In this document: positions 1 through 10,639 of the stretch, piece by piece | Numbering within the stretch: position 1 is the stretch's first letter | Layout: each line of letters starts with the position of its first letter | NCBI RefSeq assembly: GCF_018294505.1 | Contig: NC_057802.1 | Location: 310,579,137-310,643,136, forward strand | Length of the DNA stretch: 64,000 bases | Direction of reading: 5' to 3' | From: Triticum aestivum | Lineage: Eukaryota > Streptophyta > Magnoliopsida > Poales > Poaceae | Made by a program: the position numbers and the translations under genes | Notes under the pieces: model-generated | Database searches by the model: none | Told to the model about the DNA's origin: nothing | Seen by the model: only the letters and a program-made list of their open reading frames with translations

Positions 1-341
1 AGCTCCGGCCCCTCTCCCTCTCGTCGTCTTCATGCTCGTAAGTGTGTCTAATAGTTTTACCGTGCCGTCACTGTCCTCCTGGAGCCATCTCCCCCTCCGT
101 AAGCCCTCCGTCAGCTCTCGTTGCCGCGCGCCCACGGACGTGCTGTAGCCGACCGTCGTTTCCCTCCTCGGTGTCCTCTTCCTCTTCTTGTCCCCGAGCT
201 CCGCTCGTCTCCGTGACCTCTGCGGCTCGTCTGCACCCCTCCCCCCTCGTCGCGTTCCCGCGCCTCCCCGTGACCGCTAAGCTCGCCAGAGCTTTGGCCA
301 AGCTCGAGCGGCGGCAACCGGCTCGGCCTCCCACGCCCCGC

Positions 342-350
342 CTATATATA
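342..350 (+). promoter_or_regulatory. TATA box of the long LTR
   Basis: The string ctatatata sits in GC-rich surroundings and is followed about 30 bp later by gagctcacattcgac, a plausible start region. A donor-like cag/gtacgc at 887/888 and an acceptor-like ttgcag ending at 2885 would allow a spliced non-coding transcript. Only the TATA string is directly seen. Confidence 0.4.
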
Positions 351-887
351 GCCGTCCTCGCGGCCTCCCGAGCTCACATTCGACCTCACCACACTCCTCT
401 GACCCCGCCCCACCTCTTCCCCAAGCACCGGAGCCCCTCTGCTCGTCCTCCGTCCGCCATGGCCGCCGCGGTGCTCCGGCTAAATTTGGATGAGCCGAGC
501 CCCCCACTCCATTCTGCCGCCACCACTCTCTTCCCCACTCCTCGGTGCACCTCTTCCACCCCTCGCCCACTCGCCGGAGTAGCAGAAGCCTCCGTATTCA
601 AGTCCAACCGCCGCTGGAGCCGCCTCTGTTCCCCTCTCCCCGCGGTCGTCCCGCCCTCCCCGGTGCCGGCTAACCTTGGGGACGGCTGCGGCCCGTCCTC
701 CCGAGCCCAGCGGTGGCATCACCCTCGCTGGAGACGGCCGGAGCCGGCCGGCCCGTCGCCGGTGACGCGCCCTCCCCTGCCTCCTCTGTCCCGTGCGGGG
801 GCAGGACGAGGAAGAAGAAGACAGAGGCCAGGCGGGCCCTGTTCTCCTCGCGGGCCCCGCATGGCAGACTCAGCCCCGTTGACCCAG

Positions 888-2885
888 GTACGCTAACGTG
901 GATAAGTGGAGGCTTAATATACTAATTACGTCTTTGCTTTCCGAAAGCATAGTTCCGTCCTTCTTTAGACCAGAATGCGCTTTCACTGATCTGGAAGCGT
1001 ATGTTCTTTCTGTTTCAATGTGGAATACGTTTTCGAGAGGAGAAGGCGTATTTCTGCCAAGTGCACGTTCTGTTTTTCCGGCTGAGGGCTTGTTTGTGAT
1101 GATTTTATTACAAATAGGTCCCTGGCAGAAAAACAACTATCACTTTTCAAGCACAACTCCGTTTGAGGTGAATCCAAAGCCCACTTCTTCGTTTCATCGA
1201 GCCCGTTCTGTTTGTATCATTTTCATTATGTTTCAACATTATAATGATGACCATTTTGCCCTTGCACCAAATCAGCCCCCTCCGAGAGAGTACGTTTTCC
1301 GGTGATTCTTTCTTTGAGTTTCTCGCACTTTCTCCCGGTGATTTCTTCCACCCTAGGCAAGCCACACCCTTCATTTGCATCACTGTAATGCAGTGACATG
1401 GTTTAATCTATTTGAACTTGTTTAAAATATTGCTTTAGCTACATGACTTCGTGCATGGCATTTTCTCGGATTATTATTTTGATCTTGTTGTTGCCATGCT
1501 ATTGTTTGGATTACTAGGAGTTATGTTTGTAGTTGATGAGTATCATGTTGCCATTGGAGTATTACTGGTTGATATTATGATTGTTTTCATGATGATATCT
1601 ATTATTATATTTTGGAGTATTACTTTGGATGTCATGCTGCCTTTGGATTATTAGTGGTTAGTATGATTATTTTCATGATGCTAGTCGATGTTGTGTTACT
1701 GTTGCTTGGAGTATTAATTTCGGAGATGATGTTTACGTGTGGATCTTATCTGGATAGCTTTGCTCTTGTTATTGGAGTAGTAGAGTTATTGTTTTCAGAT
1801 TCATCATGATAGAAATGTTATGCTATCCTTGGAGTATTTTGATATGATGATATTATGCTCAGATTATTTGTTGGATATTGCTATGACTTGGATTATAGTA
1901 TGATAGTTAATATCGGAGTATCAGTTATCACAATTATATTTTTGGGGATAAATTCCGTCATTAAGTTGGTCAGGTGCCATCGAACCTGGCTTTCTCCAGT
2001 GCAACCACATTTGCCTTTATGGGAAGGCCCTAATGCGATTCTATTGCCGTGTCTCTCGCCGGTGCCTCCAACGAGGGAAGGGTATGGGCGCGTGCTACCC
2101 TGATCAGGTAGGCGGACATAAGCCTTGTGTGCCCGTAGTTGGATTTTGCGCACTTTTGTCCCCATTTGGGACCGTTTTTGTTTGCCACGATGGTGGCTGT
2201 TGGTGCCTTTGGTAGGCACGGGGCCACCCAGGCTGAACCCAAAGGGGGTGTTGGTCGGAGTGGTCAGGAGAGTGTCATGGCAGTAGATTGGTTTTGTCGG
2301 AACGTCATTGGTCCACCCGAATGGGAGTGCGAGGCCATGGGTTCCGTGGTGTGCGTACAGTGCGCTACCTCTGCAGAGTGTGTGTTTAAGCTATCGATAG
2401 CCGCGTCCGTACTAGGTCACGCCGTTCGATCAACACTCACGTGACGGAATGACTTATAGCTGATTTATATGATATATGTGAGCAGTAACAGTTTGGCAGG
2501 ATGGTGATGATGATGTTGAGATGATCTTGAGGATGATCATTCAGTTTGTGATGTGGTCACGAGGTGACCGCGTGGATATGTTGATCACGAGGTGATCATG
2601 TGGATGTTTTGATCACGAGGTGATCATATGGACCACGAGGTGGTCGATATGGTATATTGCTTGGCCGGTTAGCCAAGAATGAGATTGTTGTTGGGAATGA
2701 GATGTTGGTTTATCAGTATTGTAGTAGTTTCATATCATGCTTAGTAGTTGTTGTCGTATAATGGTAGATGTTAATTTAATTAACCTGCGTAATGCTATGT
2801 TGTTGTCTTGCCTTGATGCTTTTGGTTGTTGTGAGCTTGCAAGTACATTCAATGCATTGACCTGACGTGTCATGCCAGATTGCAG
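888..2885 (+). other. AT-rich middle of the long LTR, possible intron
   Basis: Composition changes abruptly from GC-rich before 890 to AT-rich after it. The stretch 1440-1900 is made of degenerate units such as ttggagtatta and gattattttcatgatg. The edges resemble splice sites (CAG/GTACGC and TTGCAG/GTGATG), but the polypyrimidine tract is weak. No coding signal was seen inside. Confidence 0.25.
2555..2645. repeat. Array of four covarying palindromes with GAG spacer
   Basis: There are four inverted repeats: GGTCAC-GAG-GTGACC at 2555-2569, TGATCAC-GAG-GTGATCA at 2582-2598 and again at 2610-2626, and GACCAC-GAG-GTGGTC at 2631-2645. Where one arm differs between copies, the opposite arm carries the compensating change, so the dyad is kept while the sequence drifts. 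Centres are 28, 28 and 20 bp apart. This could be a dimeric protein-binding site array or a series of RNA hairpins. Confidence 0.8.
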
Positions 2886-3232
2886 GTGATGTCGTGATTG
2901 CTTGATTGCTTGTCGTGGTTTCCGTTCGTGCGAACTAGATCGTGTCCCAGCCAGAGTCCCTGCGGAGTGGAGTTCACCACCTTCGTCGTTGTTCCGCTGC
3001 TAGAAGATTTCCGCTGCTTCGAGTTGTTCCGCTGCTAGCATAAAGCAATTGTAGTATCGCAGGCGTAGTGTCGTCGTGCTGATGTGAACCTTTGTAACAT
3101 CAGACCTTTGTATTTATTCTTGTAATAAGAGCTGATTTGTTCTATGTCAAGCAGTGCCGTATTCCAGAGACTTCTCCTCGATCTCTGGGCTGGAATACGG
3201 GGCGTTCCGGTTTCTCTGAGCCGGTGTGCCAC

Positions 3233-4344
3233 AGTGCAAGCCTCTCGGAGTTGGAATATACGCTTTGATAGTGTGATCAAAGCATATGGTTTTATACAGA
3301 CTTTTGGAGAAGCCTGTATTTACAAGAAAGTGAGTGGGAGCTCTGTAGCATTTTTGATATTATATGTGCATGACATATTGTTGATCGGAAATGATATAGA
3401 ATTTCTGGATAGCATAAAAGGATACTTGAATAAGAATTTTTCAATGAAAGACGTCGGTGAAGCTGCTTATATATTGGGCATCAAGATCTATAGAGATAGA
3501 TCAAGACGCTTAATTGGACTTTCACAAAGCACATATCTTGATAAAGTTTTGAAGAAGTTCAAATGGATCAGTCAAAGAAAGGGTTCTTACCTGTGTTACA
3601 AGGTGTGAAGTTGAGTCAGACTCAATTCCCGAACACTTCAGAAGATAGAGAGAAAATGAAAGTCATTCCCTATGCCTCAGCCATAGGTTCTATCATGTAT
3701 GCAATGTTGTGTACCAAACCTGATGTGTGCCTTGCTATTAGTTTAGCAGGGAGGTACCAAAGTAATCCAAGACTGGATCACAGGACAGCGGTCAAGAACA
3801 TCCTGAAATACCTGAAAAGGACTAAGGGTATGTTTCTCGTTTATGGAGGTGACAAAGAGCTCATCGTAAATGGTTACGTCGATGCAAGTTTTTACACTAA
3901 TCCGGATGACTCTAAGTCACAAACCGGATACGTATTTATATTTATGGTGGTGCTGTCAGTTGGCGCAGTTCCAAACAGAGCATTGTGGCGGGATCTACGT
4001 GTGAAGCGGAGTATGTAGCTGCTTCGGAAACAACAAATGAAGGACTCTAGATGAAGGAGTTCATATCCGATCTAGGTGTAATACCTAGTGCATCGGGTCC
4101 AATGAAAATCTTTTGTGACAATACTGGAGCAATTGCCTTGGCGAAGGAATCCAGATTTCGTAAGAGAACCAAGCACATCAAGAGACACTTCAATTCCATC
4201 CGCGATCAAGTCAAGGAGGGAGACACAGAGATTTGCAAGATACATACAGATCTAAATGTTGCAGACCCGTTGACTAAGCCTCTCTCACGAGAAAAACATG
4301 ATCAGCACCAAGACTCCATGGGTGTTAGAATCATTACTATGTAA
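3233..4344 (+). pseudogene. Angela/BARE-type Copia pol, RT C-terminus and RNase H remnant
   Basis: This is the 3' third of a Ty1/Copia polyprotein, matching in character the Triticeae WIS/Angela/BARE family. It begins in the RT palm at QASRSWNIRF and runs through LLIGND, SMKD and YILGIKIYRDR to the RNase H part (KSQTGYVF, FCDNTGAIAL, KHIKRHF) and the tail DPLTKP ... SMGVRIITM. The frame breaks near 3580 and near 3945-4010, and a stop lies at about 4048. The catalytic RT motif that should read YVDD is YVHD (codon 3369-3371), so the first catalytic Asp is lost. The 5' two thirds lie beyond the window edge, displaced by the long-LTR insertion at 3232. It is non-functional. Confidence 0.9.
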
Positions 4345-4360
4345 TCTAGATTACTGACTC

Positions 4361-4377
4361 TAGTGCAAGTGGGAGAC
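4361..4377 (+). promoter_or_regulatory. Polypurine tract of the Angela element
   Basis: The purine-rich tagtgcaagtgggagac directly abuts the 3' LTR, the expected place for the plus-strand DNA primer. The same sequence in reverse complement adjoins the LTR of the second Angela-type copy at 24408/24409. Confidence 0.7.
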
Positions 4378-6066
4378 TGAAGGAAATATGCCCTAGAGGC
4401 AATAATAAAGTTGTTATTTATATTTCCTTATATCATGATAAATGTTTATTATTCATGCTAGAATTGTACTAACCGGAAACTTAGTACATGTGTGAATACA
4501 TAGATAAACAGAGTGTCCCTAGTATGCCTCTACTTGACTAGCTCGTTAATCAAACATGGTTAAGTTTCCTGACCAGAGACATGTGTTGTCATTTGATGAA
4601 ATGGGATCACATCATTAGAGAATGATGTGATGGAAAAGACCCATCCGTTAGCTTAGCATTAATTATTGTTTAGTTTTATTACTATTGCTTTCATCATGAC
4701 TTATACATGTTCCTCTGACTATGAGATTATGCACCTCCCGAATATCGGAGGAACACCTTGTGTGATATCAAACGTCACAACGTAACTGGGTGATTATAAA
4801 GATGCTCTACAGGTGTCTCCGATGGTGTTTGTTGAGTTGGCATAGATCGAGATTAGGATTTGTCACTCCGTGTACCAGAGAGGTATCTCTGGGCCGTCTC
4901 GGTAATGAACATCATTATAAGCCTTGCAAGCAATGTGACTAATGAGTTAGCTACGGGATGATGCATTACGGAACGAGTAAAGAGACTTCCCGGTAACGAG
5001 ATTGAACTAGGTATGAGGATACCGACGATCGAATCTCGGGCAAGTAACATACCGATGACAAAGGGAACAACGTATGTTGTTATGCGGTTTGACCGATAAA
5101 GATCTTCGTAAAATATGTAGTAGCCAATATGAGCATCCTGGTTCCGCTATTGGTTATTGACCAGAGATTTGTCTCGGTCATGTCTACATAGTTCTCGAAC
5201 CCGTAGGGTCCGCACGCTTAACGTTTGATGACGATTTGTATTATGAGTTTTGTGATTTGATGACCAAAGTTTGTTCGGAGTCCCGGATGAGATCAAGGTA
5301 ATGACGAGGAGTCTCGAAATGGTCAAGAGGTAAAGATTCATATATTGGAAGGTTACATTCGGACACCGGAATGGTTCGGGTTGTTTCGGAGTACCGGGGT
5401 TACCGGAACCCCCCGGGAAGTTCATGGGCCTTAGTGGAAAGGAGAGGAGGGCCACAAGGGAGGCCTCCGCCCCCCATGGCCAGTCTGAATTGGATTAGGG
5501 AGGGGGGCGGCGCCCCCTCTTCCTCCTTCCCTCTCTCCCTCTCTTGGAAAGGAAGGGGACTCCAACTAGGATCGGGAATCCTAGTTGGACTCCCCATGGC
5601 GCGCGCCCCCCTTGGGCCGGCCACCTCTCCTCCCCCCTTTATATACATGGGAGGGGGCACCCCAAAGACACACCAAGCCTTCTCTTAGCCTTGTGCGATG
5701 CCCCCCTCCACAGTTACGCACCTCGGTCACATCGTCGTAGTGCTTAGGCGAAGCCCTGCGTCGGTAACTTCATGATCACCATCTGCACGCCATCGTGCTG
5801 ACGAACTCCCCCTCGGCCTCAACTAGATCAAGAGCTCGATGGACGTTATCGAGCTGAACGTGTGCTGAACATGGAGGTGCCGTACGTTTGGTGCTTGGAT
5901 CGGTTGGATCGTGAAGACGTTCGACTACATCAACCGCGTTACTAAATGCTTCCGCTTTCGGTCTACGAGGGTACGTGGACACACTCTCCCCGCTCGTTGC
6001 TATAACTCTCCTAGATAGATCTTGCGTTATCGTAGGATTTTTTTTGAAATACTATGTTCCCCAACA
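4378..6066 (+). repeat. 3' LTR of the plus-strand Angela/WIS-type element
   Basis: The 1.69-kb LTR starts tgaaggaaatatgccctag and ends tgttccccaaca, the characteristic Triticeae WIS/Angela/BARE termini. The canonical TG start survives, with TGTTGGAAAT-type ends altered to TGAAGGAAAT. It contains a GC-rich promoter region and a TATA box near 5638. Short open frames at 5371-5747 are chance readings of this region. The five bases after it (agatc) are the expected TSD, but the partner copy is outside the window. Confidence 0.92.
5638..5647 (+). promoter_or_regulatory. TATA box in Angela LTR
   Basis: The string tttatataca follows a run of C and precedes tgggagggggc. The same motif occurs, reversed, in both LTRs of the minus-strand Angela-type copy (near 23088 and 29875), so it is a conserved LTR promoter element. 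Confidence 0.55.
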
Positions 6067-6283
6067 AGATCTTCCTCCTATATATTCTCAAATAACCCAA
6101 AACTAACAAGGGAGCCACAAAACCACTTTTTCACCGCCGCAACCTTCTGTACCCGTGAGATCCCATCTTGGGGCCTTTTCCGGCATCCTGCCGGAGGGGG
6201 ATTTGATCACGGAGGGCTTCTACATCAATACCATAGCCTCTCCATGAAGCGTGAGTAGTTTACCATAGACCTAAGGGTCCATA
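6067..6283. repeat. Fragment of an unassigned repeat
   Basis: About 217 bp lie between the Angela LTR end and the CACTA terminus. The sequence (tatatattctc; cgcaaccttctgtacccgtgagatc; ggagggcttctacatcaataccatagcctctcc) has the look of a leader region from another Triticeae retroelement. It is the apparent insertion target of the CACTA element. No coding potential was seen. Confidence 0.4.
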
Positions 6284-6789
6284 CACTACAAAAAAGACAC
6301 ATCCATGACATTTTGGGCCGAACGAATTTTTTTCTATCATGCTTATGACACTTCTATGACGATAATTGTGACAAAACCCGGTATCATCATAGATGTGGTG
6401 GGCTCCTACTTCTATGACAAAAAATCATGACAGAAAATGGGCTTTTCATCCTGGGCGGGCCGGAGACGCAGCTGCATGACATTCTTTGGGCCGTCCATGA
6501 CGGAGAAAACCGTGGTAGAAGCGAGGGCGAGGAAAATATCGGGGAGTTCCCGTTTACGGTGGGTGGTCGGGGGCCGAGCGATGCGCGTTTCTCTCGTACA
6601 CGTACGCGCGTGGGTGTGAGGCGTTGGGATCTAACTAAACCCGAGCGAGGCGTTCGCCTACTGAACCCGAGCGATTGCACTGCAGGCTACACGTTACTGA
6701 ACCCGAGCGATCGATCAATGGTTGTTAACTGAACCCGATCGAGCGATTCCTTCTCTACTGCTGCTAACTGAAGTCGATCGATGCTGCCT

Positions 6790-7200
6790 CTTGATGAACA
6801 GTGAGCGTTGTTGGGGGGGGTGGATGAACAGTTCCCGGTGGGGGGTTGGATGAACAGGACCTCGTGGTAGTAGAGGTCGTTGCCGCTGGATGAACAGGAC
6901 CCCGATCGATCGAGCTGGTTGGGGGTGGATGAACAGGACCCCGTGGAGGTCTGGATAAACAGGACCCCGTGGAGGGCTGGTTGAACAGTAGCCGGGGGAG
7001 GGCTGGATGAACAGTAGCCCGGGGAGGGGTGGTTGAACGGTACCCCGTGGGGAGGACTGGTTGAAAAGTAGCCGGTGGAGGAGCGGTGGAGGCTGGATGA
7101 ACAGTCGCAGGTGGAGGCTGGAGGAGGTCGACGGTGCATGAACAGCAGCCCGTGGAGGCTAGAGGAGGTCGACGGTGGAGATGAACAGTATCCCGTGGAG
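6790..7200. repeat. Degenerate short tandem array, GATGAACAG core
   Basis: About twelve head-to-tail units of roughly 25-40 bp are built on 'ggatgaacag(g/t)a(c/g)cc(c/g)gtggagg' inside the CACTA leader. Unit length varies and bases drift. It is the source of several spurious long open frames on both strands. Confidence 0.7.
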
Positions 7201-7202
7201 TC

Positions 7203-7455
7203 CAGTTTTGCAGTATGCCACACCCCTCCCGATGAACAGGACCCCCGTTTCGACCGTAGAGCTCCAACACAAGTCCGTTTCCTCCGTTTTGCGGTACGCC
7301 ACACCCCTCCCGATAATCAGGACCCCGTTTCAACCGTAGGAGGTCCAAGAGTAGTCCGTTTCCTCCGTTTTGCGGTATGCCAGACTCCTCCCGATGAACA
7401 GGATCCCGTTTCGACCGTGGCCAATCGAACACAAGGCCGTTTCCTCCGTTCTGCA
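7203..7455. repeat. 81-bp tandem repeat, about 3.2 copies
   Basis: Units begin at about 7203, 7286 and 7367, with a partial copy from 7448. Each contains ttttgcggtacgcca, ctcccgatgaacaggaccc, gtttcgaccgta and gtccgtttcctccg. It shares the GATGAACAG word with the preceding array, so one probably grew from the other. Confidence 0.7.
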
Positions 7456-9594
7456 GTACGCTAGGCCTCGTTTCGATCGGTTGTTCCGTCCAAGCCGGTT
7501 GGCTCCCGATGAACACGACGTATTCCGTTGCCTCCCGATGAACACGACGCATTCCATTGCCTCCCCATGAACACGATGACGACGCAGTTTTTTCGTTCCG
7601 ACCCAACCAGCCCTGGCCGTACGTATGCGCGAGTAGGCATTCGAGACCCCGGCCGTATGTACGTACGTGGCTGTATTTACTTTCTTGCACCCTGGCCGCT
7701 GTATGTACGTGTACACGATATTAACGGGACTACGTGACATGCTACGTGCGCGCCTCTACTATGCTCACGGTTCATAGCTGCAGCCTACAGACTGATCGAT
7801 CGACCAGTATGTACGTACACGTTCGCGACTAGAATGACAATGCTACATACGCTTCGACCAGGTGGGTCCTGACTGTTAGGCACTTCCTTGCGTGCAAAGA
7901 TGTAGCTGGTGGGTCACAGCAGTCAGGGGGCGAATCTTTTTTTTGCCCGTAATATGGACGCACTTCCTTGCGTGCGAGGATGTAGCTGGTGGGTCCCAGC
8001 TGTCAGGGTGGAAACGTTTTTTTCACGAAATACGGTGGCCCGTCCGGTGGGTACCTGCTGTGAGGTGGAGGAATCATTATTTTCTGCGTAATAAGGAGGC
8101 ACTTCCTTCCTGCGGCCGTGGACCCAGCTGTCAGCCTCTTCACGTACAGTACTCTTCCGATGGAAGTCGTTCGTTGACCACATTGACCACGCCGCACTGA
8201 GAGCACCAAGGCAGTGGACGACGGCGAGGCCTAGGAAGGGGACGACACGGAGCCGGGGGAAGACGCAGCAGTGGATGCCCATGCGGAGAGGAGTATGAGG
8301 GTTGACTGGTTCGGCTGCGGTGTGAGGCTGCCGTCGCCGCGGAATAACAGGGGGTGTGGGTGAGTAGAGGGATGGCCTGGCCAGTGGTGGGAGTAGTAGG
8401 GGGCGGTGAGGCCTCCGCGGCAGCACAGCTAGCCACGGGAGGCAGGAGCAGGCGGCACGACTGGCGTTGGTTTGGGCGGCTGGAGCAAGAAGACCAGAGG
8501 TTGAAGAAGCACTACGGCCGTTGGATGGACATCGTAAAGTCACTGGAGCTAAAATCATTCATATTGACTAAGTTGACAAAGCCCTCCATCCCCGTCAACT
8601 TAGTAGGCCCACAAGTCAGCCTCCCACTACGGTGGGTCCCAGCTAGCAGGGGGAGTATTCATTTTTTTGTGCGTAATAAGGAGGCACTTCCTTGCGTGCG
8701 AAGATATAGTTGGTGGGTCCGAGCTGACAGCGGGGCGAACATTTTTTTCACGAAATACAGAGGCCCTTCCGGTGTGTCCCAGCTGTCAGGTGGAGGAATC
8801 ATTATTTTGCGCGTAATAAGGAGGCATTTCCTTGTGTGGGTCCCTACTGTCGCCTCTTTCGATGGCTGTTGTTTGTTGACCATGTTTTCCTCGCCGCGCC
8901 GAGAGCACAAACACAGTGGACGAGGGCGAGGCACATGAAGGGAATGACCCGGAGCCGGCAAAGCCACCGCAGCGAATGCCCATGCTGAGGGGAGTACGAG
9001 CGCTGACTGGTCGGCTGCGGGGTGAGGCTGACGTCACGGAAAATAACAGGATGTGCGGGTGGGTAGAGGGATGGCCTGGCGGCAGCACAGCCGGCCACGA
9101 GAGGAGGGAGCAGGCAGTCCCGTCGGCGCTGGTTTGGGCGGCTGGAGCAGGAAGATCAGAGATTGAAGAAGCACGGCGGCCGTTGGATGGACATCCAACA
9201 ATCACTGCTCTGTGTTGACTAAGTTGACAAAGCCTTGCGTACGCGTCAAAAAAATATTTAGGACAACGTCATCGTCAACCTAGTAGGCCCAGAAGTCAGC
9301 CTCCAAATCTGTGGAAAACATCATACAACCCATTAGCCATTATTTTCAATATTTACAACCCATTTGCTAATTCTTAAGGATATTTGAAGCCCATATTCTT
9401 TTTATTAACATTACAGACCATATATTCTGGGCACTGCTAAAAAATTCAAAGAAATTTTGCATATTTTGGTGGGGTCCGAACTCTTTTAATCATGAAATTT
9501 CGAGTCATGTTAAAAATAATTTTTAAAAAATTATATCAAAATAAAATTCAAAAAGCAATTCTCTGCAAAAAATGAATAAAATTTATAATCTTAA

Positions 9595-9831
9595 CTAGCA
9601 AGATGCTCGTGCGTTGCACGGAACATGAAGATGCATTTGTATGAGTAGTTTATCTTGTGGGAGAAAAGGATGAACGAGGGAAAGCCGTATCTACAAATGT
9701 GGAGAGGAGTGCGGATAAATTGTCATAGTTTCCTTCCTATCTTTTAGATATAGATTGCACGACCTATATTGCAGGATGGCAGGCACACCATCATCATCAA
9801 ATCTTCTTTTTATAAGAGTAGAGAGTAGAGA
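9595..9831 (-). mobile_element. Tiny non-autonomous Helitron
   Basis: Read on the minus strand, the segment begins TCTCTACTCTTATAAAAAG, a typical plant Helitron 5' end. It finishes with the hairpin CGTGC-AAC-GCACG, a short spacer and CTAG followed by T, the expected 3' end and AT insertion site. It is about 237 bp long and cannot code for RepHel. The 5' boundary is uncertain by a few bases because gtagaga is duplicated there. It lies inside the CACTA element. Confidence 0.6.
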
Positions 9832-10639
9832 AATCCAGAAAAAACGATATTTTAACGTAATCGCCGGTTGGCTTTGGTTTAAAAAATTACAACCCATTTC
9901 TTACAACTTATAGCCCATTTTCTGGGGAAGCCCATTTCTTACAACTTACATCCCTCCTCGTCTTGAAAGATTTGCAGCCCAGCAGGGCTGAGAAAAGCAA
10001 GTAGGCCTCGGTTTTGGTATTCTCCAAAAAAAGAACTGGGCTAGCCATTTTCAGAAAGAAAAAAGATATCAACTGGGCTCGTCATGTGCTTAAATAAAAG
10101 CATAAGCGTGGGCTAGACGGGCCACAACCCCCGTGCAACGCGCAGTTGAGCTCCATCTCTGAAACTAAAAAACAACTGAGCGAGCTACTGGGTCCCTGGT
10201 GTTATCCGCTCGTTGTGTAATTTTCTCGTTTATTGACTACATTAACAATGGCGTGGGACCTAGTTGTCAAACAATAAGGTGGAAGTATTTTTTTGGCTTG
10301 TACTAATAACAATGCACCTGCTTGCATAATGCAATGACCCTGGTGGGTCCCTACTGTCAGCCTCTTCACGTATAGTCATCTCCTGATTCCTCTTGGTTGT
10401 TGACCATGTTGACAACACCAGACGGTGGCGGGCACAGTGAGCGAACCAAGGCGGAGAACGATGGTGAGGCCTCGGACGGGAACGAACAGCAGCCGTGGAA
10501 GATGCGGTAGTGTAGTGGTAGGTGGAGGGGAGTATGAGGGCAACAACATGCAACTCAAGCTTACAAATGGTACAAAAAGCCCAAGGATTAATTGTTCATC
10601 AAATTTAGACTAAACCCAGATTGAACATGGCAGTAACAT

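Larger units (their letters stand above)
1..3232 (+). mobile_element. Right end of a long-LTR (LARD-like) element
   Basis: Non-coding segment with the layout of one very long LTR. It has a GC-rich promoter-like start with a TATA box near 342, a long AT-rich middle, and an end with a poly(A)-type stretch near 3100-3140. It stops at ...gtgccaca (3232), after which Angela pol sequence begins with gtgcaag, so it appears to be inserted in that pol gene; GTGCA is the expected TSD, but the left copy lies outside the window. No gag or pol motif is visible on either strand. The 284-residue open frame at 42-896 is low-complexity Pro/Ser/Arg sequence in CT-rich DNA and I do not call it a gene. Very long coding-free LTRs are known from Triticeae LARDs such as Sukkula; that link is inference. 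Confidence 0.55.
6284..10545 (+). mobile_element. CACTA-superfamily DNA transposon, one end only
   Basis: It starts with the terminal sequence CACTACAAAAAAGACACATC and subterminal TATGACA-type repeats (6340-6440), diagnostic of plant CACTA elements. The interior is non-coding: a GC-rich leader, two tandem-repeat blocks (6790-7455), then modules near 7860-8560, 8600-9220 and 10190-10545 sharing 'ggtgggtccc agctgtcagg', 'ggaggcacttccttgcgtgcg' and 'ttgttgaccatgttgac'. No matching TAGTG terminus was found before F-box gene sequence begins near 10600, so the right end is missing. No transposase or ORF2 motif was seen, so it is non-autonomous or deleted. Open frames of up to 308 residues here are low-complexity readings of the repeats. 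The right edge is approximate. Confidence 0.8.

Noticed and set aside
42..896. 284-residue plus-strand open frame at the window start
   Set aside because: Low-complexity Pro/Ser/Arg-rich reading of CT-rich LTR leader with no domain; comparable open frames occur on the opposite strand.
6764..7690. 308-residue minus-strand open frame with repeated HREGCG/QNGGNGL units
   Set aside because: It is the antisense reading of the tandem repeats in the CACTA leader; the repeated residues follow the DNA repeat period and no family is recognisable.
7923..9218. Several 100-200-residue open frames on both strands
   Set aside because: They fall in the repeated CACTA modules and recur in shifted frames, as expected from GC-rich non-coding repeats.
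10125..10150. CCCGTGCAACGCGCAG as a second Helitron 3' end
   Set aside because: The hairpin is imperfect and no CTRR-T terminus or 5' end is visible nearby.
10500..10515. TAGTG strings as a possible CACTA right terminus
   Set aside because: They are internal to a module also present near 8265 and 8970, with no inverted match to the CACTACAAAAAAG end and no TSD.
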